Assembly: GCF_947500835.1 (NCBI RefSeq)
Contig: NZ_CANMTQ010000008.1
Location: 62,001-126,000, forward strand
Direction of reading: 5' to 3'
From: an uncultured Halomonas sp.
Lineage (GTDB): Bacteria; Pseudomonadota; Gammaproteobacteria; Pseudomonadales; Halomonadaceae
DNA length: 64,000 nt
In this document: positions 1 to 7,674 of the stretch, in pieces
Numbering within the stretch: the first letter of the stretch is position 1
How the letters are laid out: every line of letters begins with the position of its first letter
Notes under the pieces: generated by a model
Told to the model about the DNA's origin: nothing
Database searches by the model: none
The model's input: only the letters and a program-made list of their open reading frames with translations
Translations under genes and position numbers: made by a program

Positions 1-1
1 G

Positions 2-253
2 CTCTATGAAAGCGCTGTCGCCATGTTGCCCGCGCTTGCCCAGTGCGAGGTGGAACAGCACTGGGCGGGTCTGCGCCCCGGTTCACCTCAAGGCATACCT
101 TTCATCGGGCCGGTGCCGGGCATCGAGGGATTGTTCGTCAATGCGGGTCATTATCGCAATGGATTGGTGCTGGCCCCGGCAGCGACGCGCTTGCTGGTGG
201 ATCAACTGCTAGGGCAGGCACCGATACTTGATCCAGCGCCTTATCAATTGTGA
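2..253 (+). CDS. thiO: Glycine oxidase ThiO-like FAD oxidoreductase, C-terminal part
   Basis: Only the last 83 codons are in the window; the frame is open to the left edge and ends in TGA at 251-253. The visible tail has GLRPGSP, IPFIGPVPG and GHYRNGLVLAPAAT, the signature end of ThiO-type D-amino-acid-oxidase-fold flavoproteins, where the GHYRNG stretch lines the FAD and substrate pocket. ThiO oxidises glycine to iminoacetate for thiazole synthesis. Nothing can be said about the N-terminus or about thiamine neighbours, which would lie outside the window. A related DAO-family enzyme is possible but less likely. Confidence 0.75.
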   Translation, partial: LYESAVAMLPALAQCEVEQHWAGLRPGSPQGIPFIGPVPGIEGLFVNAGHYRNGLVLAPAATRLLVDQLLGQAPILDPAPYQL

Positions 254-276
254 GCCCTGACAGTGGTGGCCCATGG

Positions 277-306
277 CTGGCCCAACAGTTGTATCTCATC
301 TGGCGC
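277..306 (+). promoter_or_regulatory. Putative TauR-type direct-repeat operator upstream of tauXY
   Basis: CTGGCCC at 277-283 and CTGGCGC at 300-306 are direct repeats with start-to-start spacing of 23 bp. The same arrangement and spacing occur at 4058/4081 and 5664/5687, in front of the two TRAP binding-protein genes. From memory, TauR, a MocR regulator, recognises CTGGAC-type direct repeats. The site lies about 110 bp before the tauX start, suitable for activation. Assignment to the MocR gene at 2367-3845 is inference. Confidence 0.55.
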
Positions 307-412
307 TAGGTGTTTTGTCTGCAGCAGTACTACGCTGAGGTGATGCAGGCGGCATAGGCATTTTTTCGCCGCATATTTCTATCCCGAACAAATACCACGC
401 CAGGAGTACAGC

Positions 413-802
413 ATGAGTCAGCTCGACGCCGATTTCCTCAAGGCCTTCAGCAAAGCCTTAAACGACCATGATATCGATGCGGTCATGTCCATGATGACCG
501 ATGACTGCGAATTTCATGCCATTGCGGGTCCGGACCTGCTGGGCAAGACATTCAAGGGTCAGGACGAAGTGCGCCAGGGCCTCGAAGGTGCCTGGAAAAA
601 TGCACCGGATGCGCAGTGGGTCGATGGCGAGCATTACGTGATCGGCGATCACGGCTTTTCCGAAACCACTTACAAGGGCACCACCACCGACGGCGTTCGT
701 TCGGAAGCCCGCATGATCGATGCCTTCACCTTCCGTGACGGCAAGATCGCAGTGAAGAATGCCTTCCGCAAGAATCGTCCGCCCCTCAACCAGGACGCCT
801 GA
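413..802 (+). CDS. tauX: NTF2/SnoaL-like small protein, probable taurine dehydrogenase small subunit TauX
   Basis: This 129-residue soluble protein has the SnoaL/NTF2-like pattern: an N-terminal helix with DADFLKAFSKALNDHDID, then MTDDCEFHAI, a central G-Q-x-x-V-R segment and a C-terminal FRDGKIAVKNAFRKNRPP strand pair. No signal peptide or membrane segment is visible. A good GCCAGGAG ribosome site precedes the ATG. The gene lies 48 bp before a FAD oxidoreductase and is probably co-transcribed with it. In alphaproteobacterial taurine dissimilation a roughly 15-kDa TauX accompanies the flavoprotein TauY; size, pairing and the nearby TauR/TRAP/Usp genes fit. The function by sequence alone is not certain: NTF2-like folds serve many roles. 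Confidence 0.6.
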   Translation: MSQLDADFLKAFSKALNDHDIDAVMSMMTDDCEFHAIAGPDLLGKTFKGQDEVRQGLEGAWKNAPDAQWVDGEHYVIGDHGFSETTYKGTTTDGVRSEARMIDAFTFRDGKIAVKNAFRKNRPPLNQDA

Positions 803-850
803 TACACAAACGATTTAGCAATAGACATCCCTATTCTGAGGAGTCAGATC

Positions 851-2287
851 ATGGATACAACAACCCAGGCAGGCACGGCGCAAGGCCGCAGCACTGCCCC
901 TTCACAGCCTTATGATCCGGCCTACGATCCCCTGAAAAGCAAGACCCCGGGCCAGGGGCGAGACTATGCCCCGACCTACTGGATCGGCACGGCAGGTGAG
1001 CCACCGGAAGATGACGGTCCGGTCACTCAGGATATGGATGTCGATGTGGTCATTATCGGCTCGGGATTCACCGGCCTGACGACGGCCATCTTTCTGGCTC
1101 AGGAGCACGGCATCAAGGCAACGGTGCTTGAAGCCAATCGCACCAGTTGGGGCTGTAGTACTCGCAACGGCGGACAGGCCCAGTGCGCCTCGGGTCGTCT
1201 GAAGCGCTCCCAGTGGATCGAGCGCTGGGGCTTGGACACTGCGTTGAAGATGCATGCCGAGTGTGTCGATGGCATGAACACCTTCAAGGAGTTGATCAAG
1301 GATATCGACTGCGAGCCTCAGTACGGCGGCCACCTATATCTGGCGCATCGCGACAAGGTGATGGCGAAGCTGGAGAAAGAGGCCAAGCTGCTGCGGGAAA
1401 CCTTCGATTACGACGCTCAGATCATTGATGCGGACACGGTCAAGCGTGACTGGGTGAACGATAGCGAAGCCGCCGGCGCCATGCATGAACCCGAAGGTAT
1501 CGGCATTCATGCGGGCAAGCTGGCCTTCGGTTATCACAAGAAGGCGCGTGCCCTTGGCGCCACGATCCATCCGAGCAGCCCGGTGCAGGGGTGGGAAACC
1601 CGCAACGGTGTGCATTATCTGAAGACGCCGGGCGGCACCGTCAAGGCCCGTGCAGTAGGCATCGCCACCGGCGGTTATACGTCCCAGAGCCTGCATCCGG
1701 AACTCAAGAATCGTCTGCTGCCGATACTGTCCAACTCGCTGGTCACCCGGCCGCTGACGGATCAGGAAATCGAGGCTTGCAGTTTCAAGACCAAGCAGGT
1801 AATCACGGATACCCGCATACTGCGCCACTATTATCGTCGCCTGCCGGATAATCGGGTACAGATCGGCAGTCGTAGCGCCATCTCGGGTAAAGATGCTCCG
1901 GCCAAGAAGTTTGAAGAGATGCTGATTCGCGATCTGCATCGCAAGTTTCCGGCACTCGAGGGCATCCAGATCGACTACTCCTGGTGGGGCTGGGTCGACG
2001 TCAGCCACGACATGATGCCGCGCATCTATCAGCCGGATGCCAGCCAGGAGCTTTACTATGCCCTGGGCTATGGTGGCAACGGCGTGATGTATTCGGCTCA
2101 GGCTGGAAAGCGCATGGCCCAGTGGATTGCCGGTCAGGGCCAGGAACTCGACCTGCCGATCTTCAATTCGCGCCTGCCGTTCCCCAATCTGCGCGAGAAG
2201 GTCGAAGCCGAGGTATTTGCGCCGTTCCGCCGCATCGGCCAGCGCTTCTTGTATCGCTGGTACCATCTGCAGGACGAAGTGTTTTAA
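851..2287 (+). CDS. tauY: FAD-dependent oxidoreductase (DAO family), probable taurine dehydrogenase large subunit TauY
   Basis: The product has 478 residues with a Rossmann FAD motif VVIIGSGFTGLTTAIFLAQ near residues 66-84, the STRNGGQ stretch typical of gamma-glutamylputrescine-oxidase-like enzymes near 112, and a C-terminal GYGGNGVMYSAQAGKRMA segment that closes the FAD site. Such enzymes oxidise primary amines to aldehydes; for taurine the product would be sulfoacetaldehyde. It follows tauX and is closed by a strong terminator. The expected next enzyme, sulfoacetaldehyde acetyltransferase (xsc), is not in the window and should lie elsewhere. Alternative substrates are putrescine derivatives or other amines; the taurine call rests mainly on context. 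Confidence 0.6.
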   Translation: MDTTTQAGTAQGRSTAPSQPYDPAYDPLKSKTPGQGRDYAPTYWIGTAGEPPEDDGPVTQDMDVDVVIIGSGFTGLTTAIFLAQEHGIKATVLEANRTSWGCSTRNGGQAQCASGRLKRSQWIERWGLDTALKMHAECVDGMNTFKELIKDIDCEPQYGGHLYLAHRDKVMAKLEKEAKLLRETFDYDAQIIDADTVKRDWVNDSEAAGAMHEPEGIGIHAGKLAFGYHKKARALGATIHPSSPVQGWETRNGVHYLKTPGGTVKARAVGIATGGYTSQSLHPELKNRLLPILSNSLVTRPLTDQEIEACSFKTKQVITDTRILRHYYRRLPDNRVQIGSRSAISGKDAPAKKFEEMLIRDLHRKFPALEGIQIDYSWWGWVDVSHDMMPRIYQPDASQELYYALGYGGNGVMYSAQAGKRMAQWIAGQGQELDLPIFNSRLPFPNLREKVEAEVFAPFRRIGQRFLYRWYHLQDEVF

Positions 2288-2312
2288 GCTTTACCAAGCG
2301 CACCTGTGTTCA

Positions 2313-2343
2313 AACCGGCCTTCCGAAAGGGGCCGGTTTTTTC
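2313..2343 (+). terminator. Rho-independent terminator after tauXY
   Basis: AACCGGCC at 2313-2320 pairs with GGCCGGTT at 2331-2338, followed by a run of T to 2342. It ends the tauXY transcript and also lies before the convergent end of the MocR gene at 2367. Confidence 0.9.
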
Positions 2344-2366
2344 GTCAAGATATTATCTAGAACGTG

Positions 2367-3845
2367 TCATGGTGTATCGGCGAGGATTGCCTGGGGGATC
2401 AGTCGTGCCAGCTGCTCGATTCCTCGTTCGATGCGCTCTTCCGCAATTGCCCCAAAGCCCAAGCGGAAATATTCGCCCTTGGGTTCATCGAAAAAGTGCA
2501 AATTTCCGCGCTCGATGAGAATGCTCTGCTTGCGAGCCAGCTCCCGCAACAGGTTGCAATCCAGGCCAGGGGGGCCCTTCACCCAGAAGCTGGCACCGCC
2601 ATAGGCGGAGGGGGTCGAGGCGTTGGGGATGTGGGTGGCCAGGGCATCGCCCATGCATTGCCAACGGCGGTGATAGATACGATGGGTTTGACGCAACAAG
2701 GCATCGTGATAACCGCGATCGAGAAACAGTGCCACCGCGCGCTGATTGTTGGTGGGGGGGTGGCGCAGCATCAGCCGCCGTAGCGCTCTGGCCTCGCGGA
2801 TCAATGCCGGCGGCCCGACCATGTAGCCTATCCGCAAGCCGGGTGCGAGGGTCTTGGACAGGCTGCCGACATAGATGACCCGCTGGTGTTTGTCCAGACT
2901 CTTGAGCGCCGGGGTTGGGTTATCCAGATAGTTGGTCTCGCTTTCGTAGTCGTCTTCGATGATCAGGAAGTTGTCCTGCTCAGCCAGATCGAGCAGCGCT
3001 CGCCGCCGGTCAAGGGGCATGGTGACCGTGGTAGGTGATTGATGGCTGGGGGTGGCATAGACCAGATCGCAACTACTGATCTGGGGTTCCGGACGCATGC
3101 CCTTTTCATCCACCGGCAGTAGCAGGATGTCATCGGTAAAGATCGAGGCAATGTTGTACATGTCGACATAGCCGGGATTCTCCATGCCGAAGCGGCGGCC
3201 TTGTTTGAGCAACAGCATGCTGACCAGCCAAAGGGCCTGCTGAGCGCCCACCGTCACTAGAATTTCCTCGGGCGCCGCCCATACGCCGCGCCGAGGCAAC
3301 AGGCGGGTACGGATCTGCTTGATAAGCAAAGGATCGTCATCGTTGAGATGATCCACCGCCCAACTCCGTATGGCCGGTACGCTCATGGAGTCGCGGCTGC
3401 ATTCTCGCCAGTGTTGAGTAGGAAACAGCTCCGGATCGATCTGACCGTAGATGAAGGGATATTCGTAACAGGGCCAGTCGTCGGGTTTGTTGATGGTAGC
3501 CTGTCGAGAAGGATGCATGGTCAAGAGCTCCTCCCAGGCCAGATGTTCGGCATCGATATCGTTAAGGCGTTCAGGTCGTGCAGCATGCCCTTTTAGAATC
3601 TCGGGATTGACGAAATAACCGCTGCGACTCTTGGCCATCAAGTAGCCGCTGTCGAGCAACTGCTCATAGACCAGCATCACGGTATTGCGCGCTATGCCCA
3701 ACTCCTGGGCCAGCTTACGGCTCGAGGGCAGGGCCTTGTCCACTGGGATATGACCATCGAGAATCGCGCGCGCCACTTGCTCGCGCAGCTGCTTTTGCAA
3801 GCCGGCCGGTAGCCGGGGATCAAGATGAAAAAGTAATTGATTCAT
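2367..3845 (-). CDS. tauR: MocR/GntR-type transcriptional regulator, probable TauR
   Basis: The 492-residue protein has a GntR winged helix at residues 15-80 (LPSSRKLAQELGIARNTVM) joined to an aminotransferase-like domain. The PLP lysine is Lys331 in GSLSKTLAPG, the IIEDDYESE acidic stretch is at 296-304, and the phosphate-contacting LRIGY is at 337-341. The reading frame runs further upstream to 4136, but the extension is low-complexity and overlaps the operator; the MNQLLFHL start at 3845 fits the family. It lies between tauXY and the divergent TRAP operon. TauR-type MocR proteins activate taurine genes, and three matching operator pairs occur here. PdxR- or GabR-like roles are less likely from context. 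Confidence 0.7.
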   Translation of the reverse strand: MNQLLFHLDPRLPAGLQKQLREQVARAILDGHIPVDKALPSSRKLAQELGIARNTVMLVYEQLLDSGYLMAKSRSGYFVNPEILKGHAARPERLNDIDAEHLAWEELLTMHPSRQATINKPDDWPCYEYPFIYGQIDPELFPTQHWRECSRDSMSVPAIRSWAVDHLNDDDPLLIKQIRTRLLPRRGVWAAPEEILVTVGAQQALWLVSMLLLKQGRRFGMENPGYVDMYNIASIFTDDILLLPVDEKGMRPEPQISSCDLVYATPSHQSPTTVTMPLDRRRALLDLAEQDNFLIIEDDYESETNYLDNPTPALKSLDKHQRVIYVGSLSKTLAPGLRIGYMVGPPALIREARALRRLMLRHPPTNNQRAVALFLDRGYHDALLRQTHRIYHRRWQCMGDALATHIPNASTPSAYGGASFWVKGPPGLDCNLLRELARKQSILIERGNLHFFDEPKGEYFRLGFGAIAEERIERGIEQLARLIPQAILADTP

Positions 3846-4056
3846 GGTCGTCGTTAAAGAGCCGGGGATTGTCGGCGCCTCATGGTGAGCACAATGTTCG
3901 TTACTGGCATTGTGCCAGTGTTGCGTCTTTCTGCTAGTAAATCGGCAAGCAATATGCCGGTCTGCGTGTTTTTCTACGCGGTTGAACCTACTACTTAAGT
4001 CATGTTTGCGTTTTTTATGGTGAAGCGAACTCGTTGAATTGCACAGGATTATACGA

Positions 4057-4094
4057 ACTGGACCAAAACGACAGATTGATCTGGACCTATTGAT
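4057..4094 (+). promoter_or_regulatory. Putative TauR-type direct-repeat operator before first TRAP binding-protein gene
   Basis: CTGGACC at 4058-4064 (context ACTGGACCAAA) and CTGGACC at 4081-4087 (context ATCTGGACCTATTGAT) are direct repeats 23 bp apart. The intergenic region is divergent between tauR (start 3845) and the TRAP gene (start 4370), so the site could serve activation and autoregulation. The spacing of about two helical turns is typical of a MocR dimer or tetramer binding one face of DNA. Confidence 0.65.
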
Positions 4095-4369
4095 AGGCCA
4101 GATGCCTGAAGGACAGTGTTTGCTGTAGCACCTCAATGGATCGCAGTGTACCTGCCAGCATAGCCGAAAAAGACGATCCTATCGTTTGGAGCAATACCGG
4201 CGATAAAGATGTTTAAACGGCAACCGATAATTAATTAAGCCAAGATGATACCGTGATCCATGGCTTAGTAGAAAAATTAGATTGAAACTGTCTTTCAGGA
4301 ATCACGACTGCTAAAAAGTAATGGTGCATCTCAGCACCTCGTAGACAAGAATAACGCCAGGAGTATGTC

Positions 4370-5383
4370 ATGAAATTAAAAAAACTGATGCTGCCCGCCG
4401 CTGTTTCCATTGCCAGTCTAGCGCTCAGTAGTAGCGTGTTGGCACAGAACTGGAAATTGGCGACAGGGGACGCCGCCGGGGGAACCCAGTACGAGCTCGC
4501 CACAACCTTCGCCAAACTGATCGAAGAGAAGACCGATGGCGAAATTACGGCGGATATCTTCCCCAACGGACAATTGGGAAGCGAACAGGATACCGTCAAC
4601 AATGCCAGCATGGGGATGCTCGACCTGTCGATTCTGGCCATCAACAACATCACTCCTTTTTCGCCTACCGTCGGTGTAATGACGCTGCCTTATGTCATCC
4701 AGAACGCGGAAGATGCCAAGAAACTGACCCAGGGCGATATTGGCAAGCAGCTTGCTGAAAACACTATCCGTGATGCCGGCGTACGCATTCTGGGTTGGGC
4801 CTATTCCGGCTGTCGCCGTCTGACCAACTCCGCCAAGGCGGTCGAAAAGCCCGCCGATCTTGATGGGTTGGTCATTCGCGTACCCAAGAACGAGATCATG
4901 ATTGCCTCCTATCAGGCCTGGGGCGTCAATCCCAACCCGCTGGCCTGGTCTGAAACCTTCACTGCCCTGCAGCAAGGCGTGGTCGATGGTCAGGACAACC
5001 CCTACATCACCATCGATGCCATGAAGTTTTATGAAGTGCAGGACCATGTCACCGATAGCTGTTATGTGTTCTCTCTCGAGCCGTTGATCATCGGTGAAGG
5101 GCAGTTCCAGAGTCTGGATCCTGAGTTGCAGGAAGCCGTACTCGCTGCGGGTCAAGAGGCTACCGAGCACAGCTACGATTATCTCATCGAAACCGAGGAT
5201 TCCATCAAGAAGAAGCTGGTCGATGAGCATGGCATGACCATCACCCAGCCCGCCAACGATGAGAAAGAGTGGATCGAACAGGCCACTCAGATCTGGCCGC
5301 AGTTCTACGACAGCATTGGCGGCAAGGAAAAGCTCGACGAGGCATTGCAGGCACTAGGACGCGACCCAGCCCCCGCCGGATGA
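4370..5383 (+). CDS. tauK: TRAP transporter periplasmic solute-binding protein (DctP family), copy 1
   Basis: The product has 337 residues with a signal peptide (MKLKKLMLPAAVSIASLALS, cleavage after SVLA). The DctP fold is shown by GGTQYELATTFAKLIEE, FPNGQLGSEQD, the ligand-binding arginine in GLVIRVPKNE (about residue 168), NPNPLAW and GVVDGQDNPY. It delivers a carboxylate or sulfonate ligand to the TauLM-type permease; taurine is the candidate from context. A GCCAGGAG site precedes the ATG. Copy 2 at 5975 has the same length and, by hand count, about 40 substitutions. This copy has its own operator upstream and a hairpin downstream. Confidence 0.8.
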   Translation: MKLKKLMLPAAVSIASLALSSSVLAQNWKLATGDAAGGTQYELATTFAKLIEEKTDGEITADIFPNGQLGSEQDTVNNASMGMLDLSILAINNITPFSPTVGVMTLPYVIQNAEDAKKLTQGDIGKQLAENTIRDAGVRILGWAYSGCRRLTNSAKAVEKPADLDGLVIRVPKNEIMIASYQAWGVNPNPLAWSETFTALQQGVVDGQDNPYITIDAMKFYEVQDHVTDSCYVFSLEPLIIGEGQFQSLDPELQEAVLAAGQEATEHSYDYLIETEDSIKKKLVDEHGMTITQPANDEKEWIEQATQIWPQFYDSIGGKEKLDEALQALGRDPAPAG

Positions 5384-5413
5384 TACTCGCTAGACACATG
5401 CTGTAAACCAAAT

Positions 5414-5443
5414 CCTGCACCGACTCCCTGGAGTCGGTGCAGG
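5414..5443 (+). other. Intercistronic RNA hairpin after TRAP binding protein copy 1
   Basis: A near-perfect palindrome: a 14-base arm at 5414-5427 pairs with 5430-5443. No T tract follows, so it is not a classical terminator. Hairpins in this position often protect binding-protein mRNA from 3' decay. The copy at 7019-7048 keeps the stem through a paired change (C5420-G5437 becomes T7025-A7042). Confidence 0.7.
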
Positions 5444-5662
5444 CGTTAGTGAGGCGGAAATATCGGGATTGTCGGTCCCCATCAAGGGCAGGGCTAGGCA
5501 CAATGCCGGTCATCACCGCGTCATTGACGCTTCTGCCTGTAGGCTGGGCTGGCAGGAAAATGCCACTTCACCCATTTTCCTGTACGCCTGCCCATACGAC
5601 TTAAGTCAAAGTTTTGCTTCCTGCCCAACAATGAACATGTTGAATTACGGTGAATTATACAA

Positions 5663-5700
5663 ACTGGCCCAAAATGAATCGATGAACTGGCCCTGTTGAT
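5663..5700 (+). promoter_or_regulatory. Putative TauR-type direct-repeat operator before second TRAP binding-protein gene
   Basis: CTGGCCC at 5664-5670 and CTGGCCC at 5687-5693 repeat with the same 23-bp period as the sites at 4058 and 277. The flanks TTATACAAACTGG and CTGTTGAT are shared with the copy at 4051-4094. The neighbouring spacer has drifted more than these boxes, which supports function. Confidence 0.65.
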
Positions 5701-5974
5701 GAGCCATGCACCTAGAGGACAGTGAGCGAAAGGGTGTGAGCGAATGGTGACTTTATAAACAGGCACGTTCGCTGCCAATGATCTATTGTTTAGTAGAAAA
5801 CCGATAATGAAGGTGATCAAACGGCAGCGGATAGCTAAAAAGCCACTATGACTATGCGGTCCATGGCGCTAGAGAAATACTGAAGCTGAAGCTATTTATC
5901 CTAGGATCGTATTTGCCCAGAAATAATGGTGTTTTATGACACCACTTAGACAAAAACAACGTTGGGAGTATGTC

Positions 5975-6988
5975 ATGAAGTTAAAAAAACTGATGCTACC
6001 TGCCGCCATTTCCATTGCCAGCTTTGCGCTGAGTGGCAATGTCTTGGCACAGACCTGGAAGATGGCTGTGGGTGACGCCGCTGGGGGAACCCAGTATGAG
6101 CTTGCTACCAAATTCGCCGAGTTGATCGAAGAAAAGAGCGGTGGCGAGACCACGGTCGATATTTTCCCCAACGGCCAGTTGGGCAGCGAACAGGATACGG
6201 TCAACAATGCCAGCATGGGACTGCTGGATCTGTCGATCCTGGCCATCAACAACATCACTCCTTTTTCACCTACCGTCGGCGTGATGACCCTGCCTTATGT
6301 AATTCAAAACGCCGAGGATGCCAAGAAGCTCACTCAGGGCGAAATCGGCGATCAGATGACGGAAAACACCATTCGTGACGCTGGGGTGCGGATTCTAGGC
6401 TGGTCCTACTCTGGCTGCCGTCGCCTGACCAACTCCGAGAGACCTATCGAAAAGCCCGAAGATATCGAGGGTCTGGTCATTCGCGTGCCCAAGAACGAAA
6501 TCATGGTCGCCGCTTATCAGGCCTGGGGAGTCAACCCGAACCCCTTGGCTTGGACTGAAACCTTCACCGCTCTTCAGCAAGGCGTGGTGGATGGGCAGGA
6601 CACCCCTTACATCACCATCGATGCCATGAAATTCTACGAAGTACAAAATCACGTTACCGACAGTTGCTACGTGTTCCTGCTCGAACCTCTGATCATGGGT
6701 GAAGGGCAGTTCCAGAGCCTGAGCCCCGAGATGCAGGAAGCCGTACTCGCTGCCGGCCAGGAAGCCACCGAGCATAGCTATGAGTATCTCATCGAAACCG
6801 AGGACGCCATCAAGAAGAAACTGGTCGATGAGCATGGCATGACCATTACCCAGCCCGCCAATGATGAGAAAGCGTGGATTGAACAGGCCACCCAGGTCTG
6901 GCCGCAGTTCTATGACAGCATCGGGGGTAAGGAAAAACTCGACGAGGCGTTGCAGGCATTGGGCCGCGAGCCAGCCCCTGCCGGATGA
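5975..6988 (+). CDS. tauK: TRAP transporter periplasmic solute-binding protein (DctP family), copy 2
   Basis: This 337-residue paralogue aligns with copy 1 without gaps. The signal peptide ends at NVLA. Conserved features are FPNGQLGSEQD, GLVIRVPKNE with its ligand arginine, NPNPLAW and GVVDGQDTPY. The start at 5975 (MKLKKLML) is preferred over an upstream ATG at 5936 because it matches copy 1 and has a GGGAG ribosome site. Substitutions cluster in surface segments and in a few sites near the cleft, such as S-to-L in YVFLLEPLIMGEG. It is the copy next to tauLM. Whether both bind the same ligand is unknown; specialisation for related sulfonates is possible. Confidence 0.8.
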   Translation: MKLKKLMLPAAISIASFALSGNVLAQTWKMAVGDAAGGTQYELATKFAELIEEKSGGETTVDIFPNGQLGSEQDTVNNASMGLLDLSILAINNITPFSPTVGVMTLPYVIQNAEDAKKLTQGEIGDQMTENTIRDAGVRILGWSYSGCRRLTNSERPIEKPEDIEGLVIRVPKNEIMVAAYQAWGVNPNPLAWTETFTALQQGVVDGQDTPYITIDAMKFYEVQNHVTDSCYVFLLEPLIMGEGQFQSLSPEMQEAVLAAGQEATEHSYEYLIETEDAIKKKLVDEHGMTITQPANDEKAWIEQATQVWPQFYDSIGGKEKLDEALQALGREPAPAG

Positions 6989-7018
6989 TGTCCGACGCAT
7001 CTACACCATAAACCAAAT

Positions 7019-7048
7019 CCTGCATCGACTCCCTGGAGTCGATGCAGG
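7019..7048 (+). other. Intercistronic RNA hairpin between TRAP binding protein copy 2 and tauL
   Basis: A 14-bp stem (7019-7032 with 7035-7048) identical to the one at 5414 except for one compensatory base-pair change. It lies between the highly expressed periplasmic component and the membrane components, without a T tract. This is consistent with differential mRNA stability or partial attenuation within the operon. Confidence 0.7.
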
Positions 7049-7107
7049 CGTACGTGAGTCAGAAAGACCGGGATTGCCGGATCCCATCCAGGCAGGGGCC
7101 AATTGTC

Positions 7108-7671
7108 ATGAAGCGTATAACACTGCATATTCTCAACAACCTGGAGAACTATATATGCCAGTTTCTCCTGGTCTCTTTTGTTGTCATTCTCTTTGCGCAA
7201 ATCGTGCTGAGAAATCTTTTCAGCTACTCATTGGCCTGGGGTGACGAACTGGCGACCTACGCCTTCGTCTGGTTTGCCTATCTGGGTGCGGTCTACGCGG
7301 CGAAGATGGCAGCCCACAACCGAGTCACTTTCCAGTTCAAGTTCTTCCCAAAATGGGTCGAGACGTTCTGCACGCTTCTGACAGATGCCATCTGGATCGC
7401 ATTCAACGCCGTGTTCATCTATCTGAGCTACGACTTCGTCTTCAACAAGATGAACCTGTTCTGGAAGTCCCAGACCTTGGGTGTTCCGATGAAGTATTTT
7501 TATCTGATCCTTCCTGTCGCTTTTCTGGCGATGACGTTTCGCATCATTCAGAACGATTACCTGAAGTATGTGAAGAAAGTGGATGTGGTCGATCCCGAGA
7601 CCGAAGAAGTTGAAAAGATGAAGCGCTCCAATCAGATGAATAACTCCCAAAACAATAAGCAGGAGCGCTGA
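7108..7671 (+). CDS. tauL: TRAP transporter small permease (DctQ family)
   Basis: The 187-residue membrane protein has about four transmembrane helices: FLLVSFVVILFAQIVLRN, YAFVWFAYLGAVYAA, ISL-type segment around AIWIAFNAVFIYLSY, and YLILPVAFLAMTFRI. The W-x-D-E-L motif (SLAWGDELATY) is typical of DctQ. The start at 7108 (MKRITLHIL) is preferred; the frame extends to 7042 but would run through the RNA hairpin. The charged C-terminal tail after residue 155 is cytoplasmic. The stop is 3 bp before the next start. It forms the permease with the large subunit downstream. Confidence 0.8.
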   Translation: MKRITLHILNNLENYICQFLLVSFVVILFAQIVLRNLFSYSLAWGDELATYAFVWFAYLGAVYAAKMAAHNRVTFQFKFFPKWVETFCTLLTDAIWIAFNAVFIYLSYDFVFNKMNLFWKSQTLGVPMKYFYLILPVAFLAMTFRIIQNDYLKYVKKVDVVDPETEEVEKMKRSNQMNNSQNNKQER

Positions 7672-7674
7672 GCC

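Larger units (their letters stand above)
3993..5507 (+). repeat. Tandem duplication unit 1: operator, TRAP binding protein, hairpin, dctQ leader
   Basis: This segment matches 5599-7110 almost without indels: the offset is 1606 bp before the genes and 1605 bp after. The homology covers ACTTAAGTCA at 3993, the CTGG direct repeats, the whole binding-protein gene, the following hairpin and the leader of the next gene. The ATG at 5503 lines up exactly with the real tauL start at 7108, but no tauL coding sequence follows it. The duplication therefore included the first bases of tauL and left a relic. Confidence 0.8.
5599..7110 (+). repeat. Tandem duplication unit 2 (functional junction with tauL)
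   Basis: This is the counterpart of 3993-5507, with the same order of operator, binding-protein gene, hairpin and leader. Here the leader continues into an intact tauL, so this unit holds the ancestral junction with the permease genes and unit 1 is the inserted copy, or the duplication endpoint lay inside tauL. Confidence 0.8.

Noticed and set aside
3846..4136. N-terminal extension of the MocR regulator frame by 97 residues
   Set aside because: The extension runs through the operator repeats and is unlike the family; the same DNA in the duplicate (5521-5820) gives a similar shadow frame, showing non-coding homology.
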